A stretch of 64,000 nt of DNA from Blastococcus sp. PRF04-17 (GTDB lineage Bacteria; Actinomycetota; Actinomycetes; Mycobacteriales; Geodermatophilaceae), in the NCBI RefSeq assembly GCF_023016265.1, contig NZ_CP095412.1, positions 2,356,001 to 2,420,000 of the forward strand, in the 5' to 3' direction. Below the pieces are notes generated by a model, which ran no database searches, was not told where the DNA came from, and worked only from the letters and a program-made list of their open reading frames with translations. The position numbers and the translations under genes were made by a program. Within the stretch, counting starts at the first letter, position 1; the number at the start of each line of letters is the position of its first letter. Below, piece by piece: positions 54,688 through 64,000 of the stretch.

Positions 54688-56087
54688 GTGTCCCTCGACG
54701 GTGCCGCTGCCCCCCGTCGACAGACCGACCCCTGCGAGTGGCCGTGGTGGGCGCGGGCCCGGCGGGCATCTACGCCGCCGACGCACTGACCCGGCAGGAC
54801 GCCGTCCCCGTCGCCGTCGACCTGATCGACCGGCTGCCGACCCCCTTCGGCCTGGTCCGGCACGGCATCGCGCCCGACCACCCGAAGATGCGGGCCATCC
54901 GCGACACGCTGCACCGCAGCCTGGACGATCCGCTGGTCCGGTTCGTGGGCAATGTCGACGTCGGGACCGACATCTCGCTGGACGAGCTCCGCCGGCACGT
55001 CGACGCGGTCATCTACACCTACGGCGCATCGGTCGACCGGCAGCTCGGCATCGAGGGCGAGGAGCTGCCCGGCAGCCTGGCGGCGACGGACCTGGTCGCC
55101 TGGTACACCGGTCACCCCGACGCCGACCGGGAACGCGTGGAAGCGGCCCTGGCCGGGGTGCGCTCGGCCGTGGTCATCGGGGTCGGCAACGTCGCGCTCG
55201 ACGTGGGCCGGGTCCTCGCCCGAACGGCACCCGAGCTCGAGCCGACGGACATGCCCCAGCACGTCCTCGACGTGCTCGCCGCGATGCCCGTCGAGGAGGT
55301 CACCATCCTCGGCCGCCGCGGTCCGGCGCAGGCCGCCTTCACGACGCAGGAGCTGCGCGAGCTCGACGGGCTGGAGGGCGCCACGGTGCTGGTCGACGCG
55401 GCGGATCTGGTCCTCGATCCGGAGGCGGAGGAGCGCGCGTCGACCGACCGGAACGTCTCCCGCAACCTCGCCGTGATGCGGGGCTGGGTCGACCACGTCC
55501 CCACGCCGGGCCGCACGCAGCTGCGGCTGCGGTTCTTCGGCCGCCCGGTGCGGCTGCTCGGTGAGGACCGGGTGACCGGCGTCGAGGTCGAGCGCACCGC
55601 GGTGGACGGCGACGGCCGCGTCATGGGCACCGGGGAGCTGTCGGTCATCCCGGCCGACCTGGTCGTCCGCTCGGTCGGGTACCGGGGCCTCCCGCTTCCG
55701 GGACTGCCGGTGGACGAGCGCTCGGGCACCGTGCCGAACGAGGACGGGAGGGTGCTGCGCGAGGGCCGCGTCTCGCCGGGCGAGTACGCCGCCGGCTGGA
55801 TCAAGCGCGGACCCAGCGGCGTCGTCGGCACCAACAAGCACGACGCCCGGGAGACCGTGGCCAGGCTGCTCGCCGACGCCGCCGACGGGACGCTGCGGAC
55901 CCACGGGCCGGTCGACGACCTGGTCGACGAGCTCGTCCGGCGCGGCGCCCGGCCGGTGCTGCTCGACGACTGGCGGGCCATCGACGCCGCCGAGATCGCG
56001 CTCGGGGCCACCCGCGGACGGGCCCGCACGACGCTGCACGAGCGCGAGTCGCTGCTGGCCGCCGTCCGGGCGGCCGCCGCCGGCTGA
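54688..56087 (+). CDS. fprA: Ferredoxin/adrenodoxin-type NADP+ reductase (probable frameshift near start)
   Basis: The conserved body begins LRVAVVGAGPAGIYAADAL (FAD), then LPTPFGLVRHGIAPDHPKMR, YTYGASVDRQLGI, the NADP loop VIGVGNVALDVGRVLAR, and AAGWIKRGPSGVVGTNKHDA. It transfers electrons between NADP(H) and ferredoxins. The natural-looking start (GTG 54688, VSLDGAAAPRRQTDP) lies in a frame that joins the body only if one C is added to 54729-54732; without that the body would have to begin at GTG 54738, inside the first beta strand. About 466 residues when corrected. Confidence 0.88.
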
Positions 56088-57173
56088 TCAGACCGGCTGG
56101 CCGCCGAGCGCCGTCAGCAGCTCCCGAGCCGCCCCCTCGTCCGGAGCCGCGACGAAGCGGATCCTGGTGGCGGTGTCCGGCCGGAGCCGCAGGGGATCGC
56201 CGTCCGGCGTGAGCGCGACCCCGCCCGCTGCCAGGAGCACCGCGAGCCCACCGGCGACGTCGTGCACGTAGGTGCCCCCGCGGTCGACGTCGTGCCAGGC
56301 GGCGGCCGCTCCGTCGGCGACGAGGCAGAGGTCGAGGGCCGTGCAGCCGGTGACCCGGATCCGGCGGGCGGTCGTGGGCACGACGACGGTCCGCCCGCCG
56401 GGCGCGCTCGGCACGACGACGGTGCTGCCCGGACGCGGCCGCACGGGGACGCCGTCCCGCCAGGCGCCGTCGCCCTCGGCGGCCGCCCACCGCCGCCCGG
56501 AGGAGAGGTCGGCGACGAGCCCGGCCACCGGGCGGCCGGCCACGACCAGTGCGGCGGAGAACGCCCAGGGCGGCAGGCCCGCGGAGAAGTTCCCCGTGCC
56601 GTCGAGCGGGTCGAGGACGATCCACGGCTCACCGTCGTCCACGGGCGTGTCCCGGCGCTCCTCGCTCAGCAGGGTTACACCCAGCTCGCCGAGCACCTCG
56701 GCGGCCGCGGCGTGCGCCGCCTCGTCGGCGGCGACCACCGGGCTGCCGTTGCTCTTCGTCCGCTCCCGGCCGGCGTCGCGGGCGAGCGCGACGGCCACCT
56801 CCACGCGAGTGGCCGCGAGCGCGGCCAGCCGGCGGAACCGCGCGACGAGCGATGCACCCGCCACCGACCGCACCGGCACCGTCCGTCCGGTGGAGGAGTG
56901 GCAGACGCGGTCGCACCCCCAGTCCGCGGCGGTGGCCTGCACCGCCGGGTGCTCGAGGTGCACGCCCGTGCGGTGCAGGACCACGGCCTCCGCGGTGCCG
57001 TCGCCGGCCCACTGGCGGCGCAGCAGCACGGCACTGCCGGCCCCGTCGACGAGCAGCCGGCTCATCGGCTCGACGAGGGCCGGGGCGAGCGCGGCCACGG
57101 GCAGGCTCAGGCGCTCGCCCGCGTCGGCCAGCTCGACGGTTGAGACGGCCGGGCGCAGGTCGGGCTCAGCCAC
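56088..57173 (-). CDS. Inositol monophosphatase family protein with N-terminal extension
   Basis: Residues about 110-361 are IMPase-like: [28 protein letters not shown] (metal Glu), DPLDGTGNF (metal motif), [35 protein letters not shown] (final metal Asp, with H replacing the usual W). Such enzymes remove phosphate from inositol phosphates, histidinol phosphate or similar sugars. Residues 1-105 are extra, mostly beta-like with three aromatic/Cys positions ([13 protein letters not shown]), and belong to no family I recognise. The GTG start at 57173 overlaps the ppc stop by 8 bases. Confidence 0.82.
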   Translation of the reverse strand: MAEPDLRPAVSTVELADAGERLSLPVAALAPALVEPMSRLLVDGAGSAVLLRRQWAGDGTAEAVVLHRTGVHLEHPAVQATAADWGCDRVCHSSTGRTVPVRSVAGASLVARFRRLAALAATRVEVAVALARDAGRERTKSNGSPVVAADEAAHAAAAEVLGELGVTLLSEERRDTPVDDGEPWIVLDPLDGTGNFSAGLPPWAFSAALVVAGRPVAGLVADLSSGRRWAAAEGDGAWRDGVPVRPRPGSTVVVPSAPGGRTVVVPTTARRIRVTGCTALDLCLVADGAAAAWHDVDRGGTYVHDVAGGLAVLLAAGGVALTPDGDPLRLRPDTATRIRFVAAPDEGAARELLTALGGQPV

Positions 57174-59970
57174 TGTTCCGCAGCGCGGTGGCGATGCCGT
57201 TGATCGTCAGATGGATGTTCCGGCTGGTCAGCTCGTCGTCCTCACCGTTGCGCCGGCGGCGGAGCATCTCGACCTGCAGGTGGTGCAGTGGCTCCAGGTA
57301 GGGGAAGCGGTTGCGGATCGAGCGGGCCAGCGACGGGTTGTCGGCCAGCAGCACGTCGTCCCCGGTGATCGCCAGCAGCATCCGGCAGGTGCGTTCGTGC
57401 TCGGCGGTGATCTGGTCGAACACCCGGGCACGCAGCTGCTCGTCGGGGACCAGCTCGGCGTATCGGGCGGCCAGGTCCAGGTCGGTCTTGGCCAGCACCA
57501 TGCCCATGTTCGACAGCACCGTGCGGAGGAACGGCCAGGTGCGGTGCAGCTCCCGCAGGCGAGCCAGCTTGGCGTCGTCCTCGCCGACCCACGACTCGAG
57601 CGCGGATCCCGTGCCGTACCAGCCGGGCAGCATGATCCGCGCCTGCGACCAGCTGAACACCCACGGGATGGCCCGCAGGTCGGCGATGGAGTCGCCCTTC
57701 TTGCGCGACGGCGGACGGCTGCCGATGTTCAGCTCGGCCAGCTCGCTGATCGGCGTCGCGGCCCGGAACCACTCGACGAATCCAGGCGTGTCGTGCACCA
57801 GCGCCCGGTAGGCCTGTTGCGCCCGGCCGGCGAGATCGTCGAGCAGCTCGTAGGCGGGTTCGGCGTCGGCGCCGAGGCCCTCGATGTCGAGCAGCGTCGA
57901 CTCGAGAGTGGCCGCGACCAGCGCCTCGAGGTTGCGCCGGGCGAGGTCGGGGTCGGCGTACTTGGCCGCGATGACCTCGCCCTGCTCGGTGATCCGCAGC
58001 GCGCCGGCGACCGCCCCGGGCGGCTGGGCCCGGATCGCCTCGTAGCTCGGCCCGCCGCCGCGGCCGACCGTGCCGCCGCGGCCGTGGAACAGCCGCAGCC
58101 GGATGCCCTCGGACCGGGCGACCTCGACCAGGTCCAGTTCCGCCCGGTACAGCGCCCAGTTGGCCGCGAGGTAGCCGCCGTCCTTGTTGCTGTCGGAGTA
58201 GCCGAGCATGACCTCCTGGACGTCCCCGCGGGAGGCGACCAGTGAGCGGTACAGCGGCTGCCCGAGGACGGCGGTCATCGTGGCGCCGGCCGACTGCAGG
58301 TCGCCGATGGTCTCGAACAGCGGCGAGATGCCCACCGGGCACGTCGGCCCGCCCTCGCCGCCGGGGTCGAGGAGCCCGACCTCCTTGAGCAGGACGGCGA
58401 CCTCGAGGACGTCGCTCACCGACTCGCACATGCTGATCACGTAGTTCGGGATCGTCCGCGGGCCGAGCAGCGCGATCTGCTCGGCGGCCGCCAGGACGAC
58501 GTCCAGCTCGCCGCGGACGGTCTCGGACAGCTCGGCGTCGGGTCGCACCAGCGGACGCCGCATGGTCAGCTCCCGGGCCAGCAGCTCGACCCGCGCCTCC
58601 TCGTCGAGGGCCGCGTAGTCGTCGCACACGCCGGCCCAGGCGAGCAGCTCGGTCAGCACCTCCTCGTGCACCGACGAGTTCTGCCGCATGTCCAGCCCGC
58701 ACAGGTGGAAGCCGAAGACCTCGACGGCCTCGCGGAGGCGCAGCAGCCGGTCGTCGGCGAGCGGTCCGGCGCCGTGGGTGCGCAGCGAGGCGTCGATGAC
58801 GTCGAGGTCGGCGCGCAGCTCGTCGGGCCGGTCGTAGGGCGGCAGGGCCGTCTCGGGCGCGGGGCCGGGGACCCGGCCGCACACCCGGCGGGCAGTCGCG
58901 GCGAGCCGGGCGGAGATCCCGTTGATCGCCCGCCGGTAGGGCTCGTCGGCCCGGAACGGGGAGTCGTCCCGCGACGCCTCGGCGAGGTGGTACAGCTGCG
59001 GCGTCGGCGTGACCAGCCGGTCGGACATCGACAGCTCGTCGCGCAGCGCGGCCAGCTCGGCGAGGTGGTGGCCGATGGCGGTCTCGGCCTGCCGCGTGGT
59101 GGCCCGGCGCAGGGCCTCGGCGGTGACGAACGGGTTGCCGTCGCGGTCGCCGCCGATCCACGAGCCGGGAAGGAGCATCGGCCGGCGCAGCAGACCGGCG
59201 TCCGGCCACCGCTCCTCCAGGGCCCGGCGCAGCTCGGCGTTGATCGCGGGGACGACCTCGAACAGGGAGAGGTCGTAGTAGCGCAGCGCCTCGTCGATCT
59301 CGTCCTGCAGGCGCAGGCGGCGCAGCCGCAGCAGCGCCGTCTGCCAGAGCGTCAGCACCGAGCGCCACAGCTGAGCCGACCACTGGGCTTCGTCGACCTC
59401 GCCGCTGGCCGCGCGGTCGCGTTGCCGGATCAGGTCGGCGATGTGCCGCTGCACCTGGGAGATGGTGCGGCGGCGCACCTCGGTGGGGTGCGCGGTGACG
59501 ACGGGGCAGACCAGCGCGCCCGCCAGCTCGCGAGCGACGGTGTCGGCGTCGAGATCGGCCTCGTCGAGCAGGGCGATGGTCGCCGCCAGGCTGCCGGCCT
59601 GCGGTGGCGAGCCCTCGCGTCGGTGGAAGCGCCGCCGTCGCTCGTGGTGGATGTCCTCGGCGAGGTTCGCCAGCACCGAGAAGTGGCTGAACGCGCGGAT
59701 GACGTGATTGGCCGACCGCACGTCCAGCCCCGACAGTCGCTTGGCCAGCTCGGCGCGGTCCACCTCCGACCGGCGGATCTTGAACGCCTCCACCCGGGTG
59801 GACTCGACCAGGTCGAGCACGTCCTGACCGGCCTGCGTGCCGATCACCTCGCCGAGGACACGGCCCAGCAGGCGGATGTCGTCGCGGAGGGGGGCTTCGT
59901 CGGCGCGGTCGCTACCGCCGGAGGACCCGGAGGAGCGGAGGTCGGCGACGTCCACGGTGGCTTCGGACAC
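57166..59970 (-). CDS. ppc: Phosphoenolpyruvate carboxylase
   Basis: The 934-residue enzyme has the catalytic His in [13 protein letters not shown], the substrate-Arg/Lys motif [35 protein letters not shown] and the C-terminal [14 protein letters not shown]. It carboxylates PEP to oxaloacetate. GTG 59970 is chosen ([11 protein letters not shown]) as the first start close to the conserved region; a start 19 codons earlier is possible. The downstream phosphatase gene overlaps its end. Confidence 0.96.
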   Translation of the reverse strand: MSEATVDVADLRSSGSSGGSDRADEAPLRDDIRLLGRVLGEVIGTQAGQDVLDLVESTRVEAFKIRRSEVDRAELAKRLSGLDVRSANHVIRAFSHFSVLANLAEDIHHERRRRFHRREGSPPQAGSLAATIALLDEADLDADTVARELAGALVCPVVTAHPTEVRRRTISQVQRHIADLIRQRDRAASGEVDEAQWSAQLWRSVLTLWQTALLRLRRLRLQDEIDEALRYYDLSLFEVVPAINAELRRALEERWPDAGLLRRPMLLPGSWIGGDRDGNPFVTAEALRRATTRQAETAIGHHLAELAALRDELSMSDRLVTPTPQLYHLAEASRDDSPFRADEPYRRAINGISARLAATARRVCGRVPGPAPETALPPYDRPDELRADLDVIDASLRTHGAGPLADDRLLRLREAVEVFGFHLCGLDMRQNSSVHEEVLTELLAWAGVCDDYAALDEEARVELLARELTMRRPLVRPDAELSETVRGELDVVLAAAEQIALLGPRTIPNYVISMCESVSDVLEVAVLLKEVGLLDPGGEGGPTCPVGISPLFETIGDLQSAGATMTAVLGQPLYRSLVASRGDVQEVMLGYSDSNKDGGYLAANWALYRAELDLVEVARSEGIRLRLFHGRGGTVGRGGGPSYEAIRAQPPGAVAGALRITEQGEVIAAKYADPDLARRNLEALVAATLESTLLDIEGLGADAEPAYELLDDLAGRAQQAYRALVHDTPGFVEWFRAATPISELAELNIGSRPPSRKKGDSIADLRAIPWVFSWSQARIMLPGWYGTGSALESWVGEDDAKLARLRELHRTWPFLRTVLSNMGMVLAKTDLDLAARYAELVPDEQLRARVFDQITAEHERTCRMLLAITGDDVLLADNPSLARSIRNRFPYLEPLHHLQVEMLRRRRNGEDDELTSRNIHLTINGIATALRNSG

Positions 59971-60013
59971 ACCGCGAGTATCCGGGCCGCATGTGACGGC
60001 CTCATGTCGGGCC

Positions 60014-60070
60014 CGAGATCTGCACACTCGTGGCCATCAGCGTCTAATGGCCACGAGTGTGCAGATCTCG
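60014..60070. terminator. Perfect 24-bp inverted repeat between TPR gene and ppc
   Basis: Left arm 60014-60037 starts CGAGATCTGCACAC and ends TGGCCAT. After the loop CAGCGTCTA (60038-60046), right arm 60047-60070 is its exact complement. It lies 8 nt after the stop at 60079 and 43 nt before ppc, so it would terminate the TPR gene's transcript. The arms are less GC-rich than the surroundings and a stem this long is unusual for a plain terminator. Confidence 0.75.
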
Positions 60071-60078
60071 CGGGGGCT

Positions 60079-60939
60079 TCAGCCGTGCTCGAGTTCCCGG
60101 AGGGCGGCGGCGGCGAGCTGGTCGCCGGCGGCGGCGCCGAGCCGGAACTGCTCGACCGCGCCCTCGAAGTCGCCGCGCTCGGCCAGCAGGACGGCGAGGT
60201 TGTGGTGGCAGTAGGCCTCACCGGCGGCGATCCCGCCGCGGTAGGCCTCCTCCGCGGCCTCGTCGTCCCCCATCTCGTCGGCGTAGAAGTTGCCGAGCGG
60301 CAGCCAGGCCACCGCCTCGCCGAGCTTGGCGCCCTTCTCGAGGACGAAACGGGCCTCCGCGGGCCGCCCGGTCTCGCGCAGCAGGTGGGCGAGGTCGGCG
60401 CGGGCAGCCGGGAAGTAGTCGGCGCCGATGCGGAGGTCGGCCTCGAGCGACGGGTCGAGGGTGGCGCACCACCGCCAGCAGGCGACGACCGCGGCGGCCT
60501 CCTGGTCGCCCATCGCGGCGATCTCGACGGCGACGTCCATCGCGGCGGACCGCTCGCCCTGCTCGCGGAGCAGAAAGGCCAGCTGCAGCCCGCCCTCGAG
60601 ATCGCCGGCGTCGACGGCACCCCGGTAGGCGCGCATCGCGCCGGCCAGGTCGCCGAGCTCCTCGAGCACCTTGCCCAGGTTGCGCCAGGCGTCGGCCTCT
60701 CCGCCGGCCACCGCGACCTCGTAGGCCTCGACGGCCTCCGGGAGTCGCTGCTGCGCGACCAGCGCGTTGCCGAGGTTGAACCAGCCGACCGTGTCGCCGA
60801 GCTCGGCGGCCCGGCGGAAGCACCACTCGGCGTCCACGTGGCGGCCCTCGTCGGCGAGGTCGCAGCCGAGGTCGATCAGGGCGTAGACGTCGTCGGACCC
60901 CTGGAGCGCATGCAGGCGCGCGTCGAGGTCCGAGGTCAT
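60079..60939 (-). CDS. Tetratricopeptide/Sel1-like repeat protein
   Basis: The 286-residue protein is almost wholly helical repeats of about 34-36 residues: LIDLGCDLADEGRHVDAEWCFRRAAELGD, LGNALVAQQRLPEAVEAYEVAVAGGEADA, LGKVLEELGDLAGAMRAYRGAVDAGD, and others. There is no signal peptide, so it is a cytoplasmic scaffold; the partner is unknown. ATG 60939 begins MTSDLDARLHALQGS. It is a stand-alone gene flanked by a strong inverted repeat on its 3' side. Confidence 0.85.
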   Translation of the reverse strand: MTSDLDARLHALQGSDDVYALIDLGCDLADEGRHVDAEWCFRRAAELGDTVGWFNLGNALVAQQRLPEAVEAYEVAVAGGEADAWRNLGKVLEELGDLAGAMRAYRGAVDAGDLEGGLQLAFLLREQGERSAAMDVAVEIAAMGDQEAAAVVACWRWCATLDPSLEADLRIGADYFPAARADLAHLLRETGRPAEARFVLEKGAKLGEAVAWLPLGNFYADEMGDDEAAEEAYRGGIAAGEAYCHHNLAVLLAERGDFEGAVEQFRLGAAAGDQLAAAALRELEHG

Positions 60940-61017
60940 GCCGACGATCTTCGCGGCCGGATCGCGCCGCCGCGTCTCCCGTCCGGGTGACCTCACCCCA
61001 AGGGTGTACAGGTCGGC

Positions 61018-61998
61018 TCAGCCCCCGAACGCCTCGCGCCAGGCCGGCAGGAGCGTCCGCTCGCTCCACTCGATGAACGGATGCTGCTGGTCGCCGCCGA
61101 TCTGGACCAGCGCGAGGTGCGTGAAGCCCGCGTCGGCGTACTCCCGGGCTGCCTCGATGACCGCGTCGACGTCGTCCCCGCAGGGGATGCTCTCGGCGAC
61201 GTCGTCCTCGCGGACGAACTGGCTGGCCGCGTCGAACGCCGACGTCCCGGGCAGCTCGGCGTTGACCTTCCAGCCCAGACCGAACCAGCGGAACTGCTCG
61301 TGCGCCCGCTTGGTCGCGGCGGTCCGGTCGGGATCGAAGCTGATCGGCATCTGGCCGACCCGCGGCTTGCCGGTACCGCCGGCGGCGTCGAACAGCTCGC
61401 CCAGCTCGCTCCGGGGTTCGACGGCGATCATGGCGTCGGCCAGTTCGCCGGCGATCTCGCAGGACTGCTTGCCCGAGACGGCGAGGCCGATGGGCACGCG
61501 CGTGTCGGGGAGGTCCCACAGCTTGGCCGACTCGACGTCGAAGTGCTCGCCGCGGAAGTTGGTGTAGCCGTCCCCGTCGAACAGGTCCCGGATGATGTGC
61601 AGCGCCTCGACGAGCATCTCGTGCCGGACGTCGGCCGGCGGCCAGCCGCCGCCGACGACGTGCTCGTTGAGGTTCTCCCCCGCGCCCAGGCCGAGAGTGA
61701 ACCGGCCGTCGGCCAGGATCTGCAGCGTGGCGGCCTGCTGCGCCACGACCGCCGGGTGGTACCGGAAGCTCGGGCAGGTCACGTAGGTCATCAGCCCGAT
61801 GCGGCTGGTGGCCTGCGCGGCAGCACCGAGGGTCACCCAGGCGTTCGGCGAGTGGCCCTGCTCGTCGAGCCACGGCGAGAAGTGGTCGCTGCTCACCGCG
61901 AAGTCGAAGCCGGCCCGCTCGGCCGCCGTCACGTACGCGACGAGCTCCTTCGGCCCGGCCTGCTCGGTCATCATCGTGTAGCCCAGCTGCATGCCCAT
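61018..61998 (-). CDS. LLM-class F420-dependent oxidoreductase (TIGR03557-like)
   Basis: The 326-residue luciferase-like barrel has MQLGYTMMTEQAGPKELVAYVTAAERAGFDFAVSSDHFSPW and SRIGLMTYVTCPSFRYHPAVVAQQAATLQILADGRFTLGLGAGENLNEHVVG, close to F420-dependent glucose-6-phosphate dehydrogenase relatives. The C-terminal FTHLALVQIGGDQQHPFIEW is shared with that group. The cofactor is inferred from the family; the substrate is unknown. Confidence 0.9.
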   Translation of the reverse strand: MGMQLGYTMMTEQAGPKELVAYVTAAERAGFDFAVSSDHFSPWLDEQGHSPNAWVTLGAAAQATSRIGLMTYVTCPSFRYHPAVVAQQAATLQILADGRFTLGLGAGENLNEHVVGGGWPPADVRHEMLVEALHIIRDLFDGDGYTNFRGEHFDVESAKLWDLPDTRVPIGLAVSGKQSCEIAGELADAMIAVEPRSELGELFDAAGGTGKPRVGQMPISFDPDRTAATKRAHEQFRWFGLGWKVNAELPGTSAFDAASQFVREDDVAESIPCGDDVDAVIEAAREYADAGFTHLALVQIGGDQQHPFIEWSERTLLPAWREAFGG

Positions 61999-62048
61999 GC
62001 GGCCCGGCTACCCGAGGTGCCTTGCGCGCAACCGGTCCCGCCGGTCCC

Positions 62049-63236
62049 TCAGACGCGCTCGCTCCTGAGTGCCTCCCGCAGCTTGGTCTTGCCACCGGTG
62101 CGCAGCAGTGCGCCGGCGTAGACCCGCCCACCCAGCCGGACCACCAGCGCGATCGCCACGAGCATGAGGACGACGGCGAGCCCGACCTCCCACAGCGCGA
62201 CGTCCCCCGCCGCCTGCCGGACCGGCATCACCAGCGGGGACAGCCCCGGGACGTAGGAGGTCACGACCGCCAGGGGCCCGTCCGGTTCGGCCGCGCCCTG
62301 GATCCCGACCACGAACGCGGCGACCAGAACCAGCGTCGTCGGCATGAGCACCGTGCCGAGGTCCTCCTGCCGGCTGACCAAGGAGCCGGCGACGGCGAAG
62401 ACCGCCGCGTACAGCGCGTAGGCCAGCACGAACCAGAGGACGACGGAGATCGCGGTGCTGACCAGCTCGCCGGGGATGGCGATGATGTCGAAGGCGAGGG
62501 CACCGGCCACGCCGACGACGGCGATCAGCAGGATCTGGGCGAACCCGAGCACTCCCAGGCCGAGGATCTTGCCGGCCAGCAGCTGCCAGGGCTTCATCGT
62601 GGCGAGCAGGAGCTCGACCACGCGGCTGGCCTTCTCCTCGACCACCCCCTGGGCGACGAACTGGCCGAAGAGGATGAGCAGGCTGTAGAGCACCGCGGTG
62701 CCGACGATCGCGACGACCACCCGCTGACCGTCGGCGTCGGAACCGGGGTCGAGGGCCCGCACGGCGACCTCGGGGACGTCGAGGGACGCCAGGCCGGCCG
62801 CCCGCAGCTGTTCGGCGAGCGACAGCTGGGCGACGGCCCCCTGGACGACCCCCTGCAGCTGTCCCCCGGCCGACTGCTCCACGAGGAGCTCCGGGTCGCC
62901 CTCGCCGGCCACCAGGACGCCGTCGACGTCGCCGTCCTCGATCGCCGTCCGGCCGGCGTCCTCGTCGGCGAACTCGACCACGGTGACGTCCACGTCGAGC
63001 GCCTCGCCCTGTGCCACCAATGCCTGCGGCAGCTCGGCGGATCCCCCGATGACGCCGATCCGGCTCTCGTCACCGCCGGAGTTCATCGCGACCTGGAAGC
63101 CGAGGAGTCCGACGAGGACGAGGATGATCACCACCGAGCTGATGATGAAGTTCTTGTCGCGGACCCGGGCGGAGATCTCCCGGGCGGCGACGAGGCGGAC
63201 GAAGGCGGCGGCGCTGAGACTGCGCGGCTCGCTCAT
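62049..63236 (-). CDS. ABC-2 type (NatB-like) transporter permease
   Basis: The 395-residue permease has a first helix at about 26-48 (NFIISSVVIILVLVGLLGF), a large extracytoplasmic domain (50-175) and five or six helices from 180 to 375 (VVEEKASRVVELLLATMKPWQLLAGKILG is the ABC-2 coupling segment). It resembles NatB sodium-efflux or multidrug-type exporters. ATG 63236 overlaps the stop of the ATPase gene (ATGA). The substrate is unknown. Confidence 0.9.
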   Translation of the reverse strand: MSEPRSLSAAAFVRLVAAREISARVRDKNFIISSVVIILVLVGLLGFQVAMNSGGDESRIGVIGGSAELPQALVAQGEALDVDVTVVEFADEDAGRTAIEDGDVDGVLVAGEGDPELLVEQSAGGQLQGVVQGAVAQLSLAEQLRAAGLASLDVPEVAVRALDPGSDADGQRVVVAIVGTAVLYSLLILFGQFVAQGVVEEKASRVVELLLATMKPWQLLAGKILGLGVLGFAQILLIAVVGVAGALAFDIIAIPGELVSTAISVVLWFVLAYALYAAVFAVAGSLVSRQEDLGTVLMPTTLVLVAAFVVGIQGAAEPDGPLAVVTSYVPGLSPLVMPVRQAAGDVALWEVGLAVVLMLVAIALVVRLGGRVYAGALLRTGGKTKLREALRSERV

Positions 63237-64000
63237 GCGGCCACCTCCGCCGCGGTCGGGACCGCCACCGCCTCGCGGAACAGCTCGACCAGGGTCGGCT
63301 GCTGCCACGCGAAGTGGGTGACCCGCGAGCTGCGCAGCGCGGCGGCGAGGACCGCCTGGTCGTCAGCCCCCGGACCGAGTTCCAGCAGCGTGTCGCCGTT
63401 GCGCTCGGAGACCACGCGGACGTCCGGCACGCCGTCGGTCCACCCGTGCCCCGCATCGGGGACGACGACGCGCAGCAGCCGGCCCGCCTCGCGCTCGCGG
63501 AGCTCGGTGACCGTGCCCGTGGCGACCATGCGGCCGCGGGCGAGGATGCCGACGGAATCGCAGAGCCGTTCCACCAGGTCCAGCTGGTGGCTCGAGAACA
63601 CGACCGGCACGCCGCCGCGGCACTGGTCGAGCAGCGCCTCGGCGAGGGAATCGACGCCGATCGGGTCGAGGCCGGAGAACGGCTCGTCGAGGATCAGCAC
63701 CTCGGGGCGGCTGACCAGCGCGGCGGCCAGCTGCACCCGTTGCTGGTTGCCGAGTGACAGCTTCTCGACCTGGTCGCCACGGCGCTCCCCCAGGCCGAGC
63801 CGCGCCACCCACTCGTCGGACGCGCGGCGGGCGGCGCCCGCGTCGAGGCCGTGCAACCGGGCGAAGTAGGCGACCTGCTCGCCGACCTTCATCTTCGGGT
63901 ACAGGCCGCGTTCCTCCGGCATGTACCCGATCCGACGTCGGACGTCCTGGTCGAGCGCCTTGCCCCGCCAGCGCACCTCGCCGGCATCGGCGCGCGCCAG
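63233..64000 (-). CDS. ABC transporter ATP-binding protein (NatA-like), 5' end outside window
   Basis: The visible 255 residues start inside the domain after the Walker A loop, which lies beyond the window. YMPEERGLYPKMKV (Q-loop region), LSLGNQQRVQLAAALV (ABC signature), LILDEPFSGLDPI (Walker B) and FSSHQLDLVERLCD (H-loop) are intact. A regulatory tail follows (about 170-255). It is coupled to the permease gene to form a two-gene exporter. Confidence 0.93.
   Translation of the reverse strand: MARADAGEVRWRGKALDQDVRRRIGYMPEERGLYPKMKVGEQVAYFARLHGLDAGAARRASDEWVARLGLGERRGDQVEKLSLGNQQRVQLAAALVSRPEVLILDEPFSGLDPIGVDSLAEALLDQCRGGVPVVFSSHQLDLVERLCDSVGILARGRMVATGTVTELREREAGRLLRVVVPDAGHGWTDGVPDVRVVSERNGDTLLELGPGADDQAVLAAALRSSRVTHFAWQQPTLVELFREAVAVPTAAEVAA

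Noticed and set aside
54922-56039. Part of a long minus-strand open frame opposite the ferredoxin reductase
   Set aside because: The plus strand has intact FAD and NADP motifs; the opposite product is Arg/His/Gly-rich noise.

Overview
The window is a chromosomal segment of a high-GC actinobacterium. GC is clearly above 70 % by eye and many genes start with GTG. Gene content (RpfB, an F420-type luciferase-like oxidoreductase, a Pmt protein O-mannosyltransferase, a Glp/GlpR pair beside galU, an MSMEG_6728-type pyrimidine-dimer protein) and general protein resemblance point to Frankiales/Geodermatophilales, most likely Geodermatophilaceae (Blastococcus, Geodermatophilus, Modestobacter). That family assignment is inference from protein style, not a database result. 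No rRNA, CRISPR array, insertion sequence, prophage or plasmid functions were seen. Three tRNAs are present: Gln(TTG), Ala(CGC) and Arg(CCT).

Region by region. 0-10 kb (all minus strand): two large secreted paralogues (beta-propeller, FnIII, LamG; the complete one adds PKD and a C-terminal module) bracket a small envelope-glycan cluster: polyprenyl glycosylphosphotransferase, DUF1972-type rhamnosyl/glycosyltransferase, CDP-alcohol phosphatidyltransferase and a membrane-anchored protein. 10-14.5 kb: housekeeping run pth, rplY (ctc), prs, glmU and tRNA-Gln. 14.8-16.5 kb: acyl-CoA desaturase and TetR regulator. 16.5-23.3 kb: ispE, rsmA, rpfB, a membrane protein, tatD and metG, the classic metG-tatD-rpfB-rsmA-ispE order. 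23.3-29.3 kb: a membrane protein, a DUF559 nuclease-like gene bracketed by a hairpin repeat, rsmI, divergent pmt, a class V aminotransferase, a small membrane protein and tRNA-Ala. 29.4-34 kb: glpR, rimJ, glp (moeA-like) and galU, then divergent 5-formyltetrahydrofolate cyclo-ligase; this is the cell-division/envelope synteny block of Actinobacteria. 34-38.8 kb: a MatC-like dicarboxylate permease, CaiB/BaiF CoA-transferase, AccD-type carboxyltransferase and MarR regulator, apparently inserted into that conserved block. 39-40.5 kb: FmdB, SAF-domain protein and mscL. 40.5-46 kb: small housekeeping/accessory genes including a sirtuin and a pyrimidine-dimer glycosylase-like protein with a second, possibly PUA/EVE-like half. 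46-48.4 kb: a secreted metallophosphoesterase sharing PKD and C-terminal modules with the 6.7 kb surface protein, preceded by an eroded copy of that module. 48.4-64 kb: a SigE-type sigma factor and its membrane partner, DinB, tRNA-Arg, photolyase plus Nei (DNA repair), a secreted TIM-barrel-like protein, ferredoxin-NADP reductase, an IMPase-like phosphatase, ppc, a TPR protein, an F420-type oxidoreductase and a NatAB-like ABC exporter cut by the window end.

Two cross-cutting observations matter for anyone using this annotation. First, nine apparent frameshifts in eight otherwise intact, mostly essential genes are all single-base deletions in C/G runs; this looks like consensus error in the assembly, so those genes are annotated as CDS rather than pseudogenes. 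Second, many start codons sit 6-8 nt behind a TANNNT box with no Shine-Dalgarno, suggesting widespread leaderless transcripts, while a few genes (pth, rsmA, rimJ) appear to need a CTG start. The most interesting candidates for undescribed biology are the hairpin-bracketed DUF559 gene, the two-domain pyrimidine-dimer protein, the permease/CoA-transferase/carboxyltransferase block and the modular surface-protein family.
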